Part shown: positions 51,516 to 57,358 of the stretch, one piece after another
Position numbering within the stretch: the first letter of the stretch is position 1
Layout of the letters: the number at the start of each line of letters is the position of its first letter
From: Hyphomicrobiales bacterium
GTDB taxonomy: Bacteria; Pseudomonadota; Alphaproteobacteria; Rhizobiales; Aestuariivirgaceae
Length of the DNA: 57,358 nt
Reading direction: 5' to 3'
NCBI GenBank assembly: GCA_025359265.1
Contig: JANYHB010000057.1
Coordinates: 1-57,358 of the forward strand
Notes under the pieces: generated by a model
Told to the model about the DNA's origin: nothing
Database searches by the model: none
Seen by the model: the letters and a program-made list of their open reading frames with translations, nothing else
Program-made: the position numbers and the translations under genes

Positions 51516-52492
51516 AGCAATGGCGTTTTTGGTTTGTAGAACATCGCGGCACGCTGATGGCCTTGGTAATTTTTGTGGTGATGTTTCTGATTTACGCCTC
51601 AAATCATCCCGCAGGTTTTGGCGCGAACATGGTGCAAACGGCTTCAAACAAGGGCGTTTTACTAGCTTTTGTCGCCATGGCGCAGTCGTTGGTAGTGATC
51701 ACTTCGGGCATTGATCTTTCAGTGGGCATGGTTTTCACTCTCACAAATTGCCTCGCTTCGTGGCTTGTTGTTGGCTCGCCCGCCCAAGTGATATTGGGAA
51801 TTATCGCGGTGCTCGCTGTTGGCGCAGTTTGTGGCGCAATCAATGGCTGCGTGGTGATTTATGGCCGCCTCCAACCGATTGTGGCGACTATTGCCACCGG
51901 CGCGATTTATTACGGCATCGCCTTGGCTTTGCGGCCATTTCCGGGTGGCACCGTTAATGAGACCATTGCCGATGCGTTGACGGGCAAGCTGTTCAATTTC
52001 ATTCCTGCCAGCCTTGTTGCCATGATTGCCATTGTGTTTGTGGTCTGGGTTCCATTCAGCCGATCTGTGGCTGGTAGGGCAGCCTATGCGGTCGGTTCAT
52101 CCGAGACTGCGGCTTATATGTCCGGCGTTCCCATCAAACGGGCGAAATTTTTTGCTTATACTTTATCAGGCTTGCTGGCCGGCACAGGCGGGTTGTTTTT
52201 GACCTTTTTCACCTATACGGGAGAGGCTGCCTATGCCAGCGGCAACGCCTATACACTGTTTTCAATCGCCTCAGTGGTGCTTGGCGGCGTGTCATTAATG
52301 GGCGGCAAAGGCAGTGCAATAGGCGCGATTTTTGGAGCACTGGCTTTTCGGACCATTGGTGACCTGCTTTTTGTTTTTGATTTTGATCCCCTTTGGCAAC
52401 CTTTATTCCAAGGCGTTGTGCTGTTGCTTGCCGTCAGCCTCAGCGCGTTTGGCCTGCTGCGTGTTCGCAACAGGCTGGATTGGTTCACGTGA
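51512..52492 (+). CDS. Sugar ABC transporter permease 1 (RbsC-type)
   Basis: A 326-residue inner-membrane permease of the BPD_transp_2 family with about nine hydrophobic segments. The family motif VVITSGIDLSVGMVFTLTN is clear, as are the C-terminal VVLGGVSLMGGKGSAIGAIFG and GRAAYAVGSSETAAYMSGV. It overlaps the ATPase stop by 4 bp (ATGA) and is followed with a 4-bp GTGA overlap by the second permease. Two different permeases in one CUT2 operon suggest a heterodimeric channel. Confidence 0.9.
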   Translation: MKQWRFWFVEHRGTLMALVIFVVMFLIYASNHPAGFGANMVQTASNKGVLLAFVAMAQSLVVITSGIDLSVGMVFTLTNCLASWLVVGSPAQVILGIIAVLAVGAVCGAINGCVVIYGRLQPIVATIATGAIYYGIALALRPFPGGTVNETIADALTGKLFNFIPASLVAMIAIVFVVWVPFSRSVAGRAAYAVGSSETAAYMSGVPIKRAKFFAYTLSGLLAGTGGLFLTFFTYTGEAAYASGNAYTLFSIASVVLGGVSLMGGKGSAIGAIFGALAFRTIGDLLFVFDFDPLWQPLFQGVVLLLAVSLSAFGLLRVRNRLDWFT

Positions 52493-53460
52493 ACGCCATA
52501 ACCGCAAGACTTTCCAGCTTTCGGCGCCACCTTGATCCAGCGGTGATAACGGCCTTTGCGTGCATCTTACTGTTGCTTTTTCTGGGCAGCCTTTACTCGC
52601 GCAATTTCCTGTCTCCGGAATATTTGTTGCAGCAGCTTAAAGTGGCATCTTTCCTTGGCATCATCGCCACCGGCATGATGCTTGTGATTTTATTGGGGCA
52701 GATTGATTTGTCGTTGCCCTGGGTGGTGACGGTGGGTGCCATGATGTCAAGCGCAGCGGCGGGTTTTGGCCACACAGGGGCCATGCTTGCCATTCCGTTT
52801 GGCATTTTCTGCGGTGTGCTTATTGGATTGGTCAATGGCTTTGGTGTGGCCTATTTGCGCATACCCTCAATGATCATCACGCTGGCAACCAATGCCGTGG
52901 CCCAAGGGCTTATGGTAGTTTACACGGGCGGATTTTCACCACAGGATTCGGCATCGCCAACCATGCGCTATCTGGCGACCGGTTTCATCATTCCTTCCAT
53001 TCCAAATTCGGTTTTATGTTGGATCATTGTTGGTGCCGCTGCGGTATTCCTCATGAACCGCACCGGTTTTGGTCGCTCAATCTACGGCATTGGCAACCGT
53101 GAACGCGCAGCCTATCTTTCGGGCATCAATACCAGACGCATCGTTTTGACGGTTTTCGGCATTTCGGGTGGATTGGCCGCCTTTGGCGGCGTTCTTCTGG
53201 CAGGCTATGCCTCTAAGGCCGCACAATCGATGGGTGACGCCTATCTGTTGCCTGCCATTGCGGCGGTGGTGTTGGGCGGCACTTCCATTTTGGGTGGCCG
53301 AGGAAGCTATTTGGGCACGGTGGCCGGTGTCTTGCTCATCACGCTTTTGCAATCCATTCTTTCAGTTATGCAGATGCCAGAATTCGGGCGGCAAATCATT
53401 TATGGCTTAGTTATTATTATGATGCTTTTGCTGTATGGAAGAGAAAGCCTTTCACGCTGA
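52489..53460 (+). CDS. Sugar ABC transporter permease 2 (RbsC-type)
   Basis: The second permease, 323 residues, has the same family motifs: VILLGQIDLSLPWVVTVGAM, GFGRSIYGIGNRERAAYLSGI and VVLGGTSILGGRGSYLGTVAG. The conserved aspartate region reads GQIDLS, in place of SGIDLS in the first permease. The frame is open 32 codons upstream, but the GTG at 52489 overlaps the previous stop (GTGA) and fits the family start. It is followed by an SDR gene after 63 bp. Confidence 0.9.
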   Translation: MNAITARLSSFRRHLDPAVITAFACILLLLFLGSLYSRNFLSPEYLLQQLKVASFLGIIATGMMLVILLGQIDLSLPWVVTVGAMMSSAAAGFGHTGAMLAIPFGIFCGVLIGLVNGFGVAYLRIPSMIITLATNAVAQGLMVVYTGGFSPQDSASPTMRYLATGFIIPSIPNSVLCWIIVGAAAVFLMNRTGFGRSIYGIGNRERAAYLSGINTRRIVLTVFGISGGLAAFGGVLLAGYASKAAQSMGDAYLLPAIAAVVLGGTSILGGRGSYLGTVAGVLLITLLQSILSVMQMPEFGRQIIYGLVIIMMLLLYGRESLSR

Positions 53461-53523
53461 GGTGCTGTCTCAGTTGTTGGTGAAAATAAAAGTATTTTAA
53501 CGTCCAGATGATTGAGGGGTATT

Positions 53524-54270
53524 ATGTTTGACGTCATGGGTAAGCTCGCTGTCATCACGGGGGGAACCCGGGGAATAGGTCTTGCAATCGCGGAAGCGTT
53601 GCTGGCCACCGGGGCAAATGTGGTTTTAAATGGTCGATCTGAAACCCGGGAATCCGCAGCACTCGTTTCCAGGTTTGGCTCCGAACGCACTGTCGTTGAT
53701 TTGGGAGATGTTTCCGATCCAACTTTTGCAAAGGCCTTGATTGAACGTGCGATCGCACGATTTGGTAGACTGGACATACTTACGCACAGTGCGGGTGGAC
53801 CGGTTCCGGGGAAAATAACAGAGATTTCGCCTGAGACATGGATGATCGCATTTGCCTTGCATGTCCATCCGGTGTTTCATCTGTTCCGAGCAGCGCAACC
53901 TGCCCTTTCAAAAGCTGGGGGTGCTGTGGTGTTAATCTCATCTGTGGCAGGCCTCAGGGGATGCCCGTCGTCAATAGCCTATCAGACGGTGAAGGGAGCG
54001 CTTTTGCCCATGGCCCGCGCTCTCGCATTTGACCACGCGAAGGAAAAAATCCGTGTAAATGTCTTGGCACCGGGAATTATACGCACCCGCTTTCATGCTT
54101 CAATGAAGGATGAGGCTAAATCGCATAATCTGCAGAATAGAATTCCTCTCCAGCGCGAGGGAAGTGTTCAAGATGTCGCCGAGGCCGCAATGGCGTTGAT
54201 CACCAACGAAAATATCACTGGCGAAATACTCACGATTGACGGCGGAATGTCGATGCGGATCACGGGCTAG
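53524..54270 (+). CDS. Short-chain dehydrogenase, probable sugar/polyol dehydrogenase
   Basis: A classical SDR of 248 residues. It has the cofactor motif TGGTRGIG near residue 14, a catalytic Ser in VVLISSVAG, and AYQTVKGAL with the Tyr and Lys pair (YxxxK). The usual NNAG reads HSAG here. The end ITGEILTIDGGMSMRITG is normal. It is the fifth gene after the importer, so oxidation of the imported sugar is the likely role. The ATG at 53524 has GAGGGG upstream. Confidence 0.87.
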   Translation: MFDVMGKLAVITGGTRGIGLAIAEALLATGANVVLNGRSETRESAALVSRFGSERTVVDLGDVSDPTFAKALIERAIARFGRLDILTHSAGGPVPGKITEISPETWMIAFALHVHPVFHLFRAAQPALSKAGGAVVLISSVAGLRGCPSSIAYQTVKGALLPMARALAFDHAKEKIRVNVLAPGIIRTRFHASMKDEAKSHNLQNRIPLQREGSVQDVAEAAMALITNENITGEILTIDGGMSMRITG

Positions 54271-54772
54271 AAGTGGCCTGATGCAGATATATGGGCCTTG
54301 CGCAAACTTGGCAGCGCTCGGGTAAAAATGTTTTTCGTGCAAGCCCTGCGGAGGTATCATGGAGCGCGGCCGAATACCAAATTCTACGCGCACATCAAGG
54401 ATTGGCAAAAAATGTTGCCCGCCATCAAGATATGGCTTCCCTCACCCATTGGGCGTGCCAGACCAACAGGTGATGAAAGACCGACATGTCATCCCATCCA
54501 AATCCGATTGGCTTATGGGTTGTCGTGACACGGCATTATTGATCATCAAAGTTGTGTGAACCTTAGGCTCAACCGCGAATGCTATTGGAATAAGTTGCAG
54601 TAAAATAAACTCGCGCGGCGATGGCGCACGGGAAGCCTTACGGACACAAAAACCGCAAATCCCGTCGCAAGCAATGCTGCTTTTGAAAACGGCGCATAAA
54701 AACAGGAACAGTTCACACAGCGATCAACACCTCAACCAGCCGACGGATGGAATCGTTGTGTGACTCTTCTGA
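54271..54772. other. 502-bp intergenic stretch without a supported gene
   Basis: Short open frames exist, but none has a ribosome-binding site, a recognisable motif or a conserved-looking composition. Near the right end CACACAGCGAT (54714-54724) and ATCGTTGTGTG (54752-54762) form an imperfect 11-bp inverted repeat with a 27-nt loop. It lies just past the stop of the minus-strand fusion gene and may be a weak terminator for it. The region may be decayed coding sequence. Confidence 0.5.
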
Positions 54773-56761
54773 TTAGATATCTGGTTCCAGATTCAGCCAG
54801 GCCAGCTGATTTTTATCCAACTTCACCGCCAGTCCTGCCAAGGTTGAGGCAATTTCGCCGGGGCTGCGCGGGCCGACGAGCGCTAATGAAGGGAAGCTTT
54901 GGGCCAGCACCCAAGCGGTCGCGATGTTGTGCGGCGAAACACCCATTTCTTTTGCCAGTTTTTCGGCGCGGTTGCGCCGCTCTGCATTGGCTGGGCTACC
55001 GAAGCAGGTTTCTGGGCTGGTGTCGGCGGGCAGACGGTTGCGCAGGGCTTCGGGCAGGAAATAACCACGCGCTTGCGATGACCAACTGATGTGCGTGAAG
55101 TCGCTTTCGCGCAAGAAGGCCAAGGTATCTGCGGTGTTGGATGTCACACAGCCAGCCCAAACCGGTTTTTCCATGACTGCGAGTGATAAATTGTTGTTCA
55201 GAATGGTGAATGGTTTCAAACCATGGCTGGCAGCGTAAGCATTGGCCGCATTTATGCGCGCCACAGACCAGTTCGAGCCACCGAAAGCCCCAATGAGTCC
55301 GGCTGTGTGCAGTCGGTTAAGGGCATCAACAAACTCACCCACAGGCACGTCTAGGTTATCGCGGTGCATGATATAAATGGGAGCGTGCGCAAGCCCCAGG
55401 CGTTCCAGTGAAATATCCAACTGCGCCACGAGGGCGCGGGGCAGGCAGTAAGGGGTGTGGGCACCTTTGACAATGGTGATCACATCCTTGGCAACACCGC
55501 GATTGGCGATCCATTGGCCCAAAACTTTTTCATGATGGCCACCGCCATAGACAAATCCCGTGTCGAAAGCATTGCCTCCCGCTTCCATCCACGCGTCCCA
55601 TACCAGGGCACCCGAGGCAATGTCGTCTTTGTTATCGCAGCCGATGATGAGTTGGCTGATGGGCTTTTCGAGATCGGCGATTTTGATTTTTGGTATTTGT
55701 GGCAAGCCAGCCGGCAACACGCTCGTCAATGCGCGATTGAGTTTTGGGTCTTCAGTGAAAGTTACATAGCCAAGTTCAGCACGCCAACGGTCAAGCGCGG
55801 CATTGTTGGCGATGCTGTCGGCCCACGTCATCGCCGGATAGGGCGCTTGCGTTTGGCCCTCTGCAATGGCTTTGCTTGCAACTTCGGCTTCGAATGAAAA
55901 GAGTTGATTGGGGCTGCGCAAAGTCACCACGTGAGCTTTGCCGTCAACTGTGGTTATGATCGTGGCGTCTGATGGCCCCGCGTTGCGGCCCGGCACCCAA
56001 GGATCAACAATTTCGATTGTGCCTTTGGCGCCAGTAATGATGGCACGATTATCCATGTTGCGGGCCACGGCGCAAGCGATTTCTGCGGTAAGGCCCCCTG
56101 CAAAGACCAAGAGCCCATAAGCCACTTCATCAACGCCACTTTCGCCCCGGATGCCGCTGCCTTTGACGCTTACAGGCTCGGCCCCTGCAATCAATCTGGC
56201 CAATGACATGGGATAGCCACCAACATCCAGAATTCCGCCACCGCCCAAGTTGCGATCAAACAAGCGCGACGCAGCATTAAACTTTGCCGAAAAGCCGAAT
56301 TGTATTTTCATGTGGTTGATTGGGCCGATTTGGCCCGACTTGATGATTTCCAACACGCGCGCAATCTGTGGATGACAGCGATACATGAAGGCTTCCATAA
56401 AAAATCTGCCGCTCTGTTGGGCCACTTCTGTTACGGCCAAAACTTCAGCACTATTCATTCCCGCCGGCTTTTCAACCAGAACTGCCTTGCCCGCGCGCAT
56501 GGATTTGATTGCCCATTCAGCGTGCCAGGGGTGCGGCGTGGAAATATAAATTGCGTCAACTTCACTGTCGGCCAGCAAAGCATCATATGTGGCGTGGCGC
56601 TTCTCGGGCAATATTTTATTGTGTTCGCCGAAGGCCGCGCGGCGTTCGGGTGATGTACTGGCGATTGCCACCAAAATACCAGACTTTGCCTGCGCCAGAC
56701 CATCAGCAAAGTTTTGTGCGATATTTCCTGGCCCCAAAATTCCCCAGCGTGTTTGTTTCAT
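54773..56761 (-). CDS. Fused Gfo/Idh/MocA oxidoreductase and aldo/keto reductase
   Basis: One 662-residue chain joins two oxidoreductases. Residues 1 to about 330 are a Gfo/Idh/MocA protein: Rossmann motif GILGPGNIAQNFA, the EKPAGMNSAEV motif, and GGGGILDVGGYPMSLA in the substrate part. Residues about 350-662 are an aldo/keto reductase barrel. Its tetrad is intact: Asp and Tyr in AFDTGFVYGGGHHEK, Lys in TIVKGAH, and His in YIMHRDN. The linker is short, and no internal stop or frameshift is visible. It lies 30 bp after a sugar ABC ATPase gene on the same strand, so it probably processes an imported sugar. Substrate and order of reactions are unknown. Confidence 0.88.
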   Translation of the reverse strand: MKQTRWGILGPGNIAQNFADGLAQAKSGILVAIASTSPERRAAFGEHNKILPEKRHATYDALLADSEVDAIYISTPHPWHAEWAIKSMRAGKAVLVEKPAGMNSAEVLAVTEVAQQSGRFFMEAFMYRCHPQIARVLEIIKSGQIGPINHMKIQFGFSAKFNAASRLFDRNLGGGGILDVGGYPMSLARLIAGAEPVSVKGSGIRGESGVDEVAYGLLVFAGGLTAEIACAVARNMDNRAIITGAKGTIEIVDPWVPGRNAGPSDATIITTVDGKAHVVTLRSPNQLFSFEAEVASKAIAEGQTQAPYPAMTWADSIANNAALDRWRAELGYVTFTEDPKLNRALTSVLPAGLPQIPKIKIADLEKPISQLIIGCDNKDDIASGALVWDAWMEAGGNAFDTGFVYGGGHHEKVLGQWIANRGVAKDVITIVKGAHTPYCLPRALVAQLDISLERLGLAHAPIYIMHRDNLDVPVGEFVDALNRLHTAGLIGAFGGSNWSVARINAANAYAASHGLKPFTILNNNLSLAVMEKPVWAGCVTSNTADTLAFLRESDFTHISWSSQARGYFLPEALRNRLPADTSPETCFGSPANAERRNRAEKLAKEMGVSPHNIATAWVLAQSFPSLALVGPRSPGEIASTLAGLAVKLDKNQLAWLNLEPDI

Positions 56762-56791
56762 TTTATGCTCCGATTAAATACAGTGTAATTA

Positions 56792-57358
56792 TCAGCGAAC
56801 ACGCTGGCCCGTTGCAGTGAACAGAAGTGCTTTGGAGGCATCAAAACGAGCCTCAAATTTATCGCCAGATTTGATACCCCGCGCAGATTGCACGGCCATG
56901 GTGAGCAATTCGCCTGCCCCATTGCCCGCATAAACAAAAGATTCACCACCCAGATGTTCAACCAGTTCAACGGTGAGACCGAATTTCTGCGTGCCACCAG
57001 TGCTGAAATGCTGTGGTCTCAAGCCGATTACAACGCCTTCACCAATTTTGAGATCGGATTTGGCGACAGGAAACTCAAATGCCGTATTGCCGTAGCTTGG
57101 CAACTTCACTTTCAATTTTGCCCTTGAAGCGCTGTCAACCACGCCCTTCACAAAGTTGATTTTGGGTGAGCCAATGAAGCCTGCAACAAACATATTATCG
57201 GGGTTATCATAAACATTAAGCGGCGAGCCCACTTGCGCCACCACACCTTCGCGCAGCACCACAATTTTGTCTGCCAAAGTCATGGCTTCAACTTGGTCGT
57301 GGGTAACATAAATCACCGTCGCTGCCAATGACTTATGGAGCCGCGCCAACTCAATGCG
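56792..57358 (-). CDS. Carbohydrate ABC transporter ATP-binding protein (CUT1, UgpC/MsmK-like), 5' end beyond window
   Basis: Only the last 188 residues are inside the window, and the frame is open to the right edge. The D-loop to H-loop stretch IELARLHKSLAATVIYVTHD with the switch His, and VYDNPDNMFVAGFIGSP after it, place it in the MalK/UgpC group. The C-terminal TOBE/OB part (VIGLRPQHFS, GESFVYAG) is complete. It is a CUT1-type ATPase and so belongs to a different importer from the CUT2 operon at 48762. The fusion dehydrogenase follows after 30 bp. Confidence 0.9.
   Translation of the reverse strand, partial: RIELARLHKSLAATVIYVTHDQVEAMTLADKIVVLREGVVAQVGSPLNVYDNPDNMFVAGFIGSPKINFVKGVVDSASRAKLKVKLPSYGNTAFEFPVAKSDLKIGEGVVIGLRPQHFSTGGTQKFGLTVELVEHLGGESFVYAGNGAGELLTMAVQSARGIKSGDKFEARFDASKALLFTATGQRVR

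Noticed and set aside
54291-54559. Three overlapping short plus-strand ORFs in the gap after the sugar SDR
   Set aside because: No ribosome-binding site, motif or consistent codon use, and they overlap each other in different frames.

Overview
The window reads as a chromosomal segment of an alphaproteobacterium, most likely Hyphomicrobiales (Rhizobiales)-like. The evidence is gene content: a class II DAHP synthase, DUF1223, DUF2093 beside xseA, a PF13769 'virulence factor' next to a methyltetrahydrofolate methyltransferase, short-type Psd plus PssA, an Atm1-type exporter, and the palindromic intergenic repeats common in that group. The genus cannot be named from sequence alone. No rRNA, tRNA, CRISPR array, transposase or phage gene was recognised.

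Layout, left to right. (1) 1-4378, minus strand: thiN, a TrmA/RlmD-type RNA methyltransferase, fabD, fabG, a small ORF and a membrane HExxH metallopeptidase cut by the left edge. (2) 4440-7850, plus: a TPP riboswitch followed by thiB-thiP-thiQ, a complete thiamine importer divergent from thiN. (3) 7913-13275, plus: phnW-phnA-phnY, a full route from 2-aminoethylphosphonate to acetate and phosphate, coupled to a class III CoA-transferase and a DUF427 protein. (4) 13403-18134: parts of a corrinoid-dependent methyl-transfer system (PF13769 protein, an overlooked 59-residue ORF, methyl-THF:corrinoid methyltransferase, and an ASKHA ferredoxin-type activator), with DUF1223 and GNAT genes between. (5) 18131-19720: a small accessory island with a DUF433/DUF5615 toxin-antitoxin pair, a duplicated ASKHA gene tail, a HEPN-like protein and palindromic repeats.

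(6) 19783-22763: an SDR, an LssY_C protein, a rhodanese and an EamA permease. (7) 22773-29193, minus: a polyamine operon (aminotransferase, PotD/B/C/A-like importer, agmatinase). (8) 29396-34017, minus: psd-pssA plus a divergent two-bundle RND/MMPL-like membrane protein, preceded by a YbjQ-family gene with its own terminator. (9) 34276-46129: core genes (Atm1-like exporter, LysM protein, LOG, RarD, cimA, DUF559, cysS, a GST, class II DAHP synthase, a small membrane protein, DUF2093, xseA).

(10) 46130-57358: sugar metabolism. It holds an aldo/keto reductase gene broken by an in-frame amber codon, a LacI regulator, a ribose-type (CUT2) ABC importer with an SDR, an MocA-aldo/keto reductase fusion, and the end of a CUT1-type ABC ATPase at the right edge. 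Two perfect palindromes of LacI-operator type lie in this region.

The parts most worth a second look are the 59-residue ORF with ATGA overlaps at both ends (13699-13878), the ASKHA tail duplication around the toxin-antitoxin pair, the DUF559 gene whose N-terminus is encoded by a palindromic repeat, the RND-like protein joined to phosphatidylethanolamine synthesis, and the MocA-AKR fusion.
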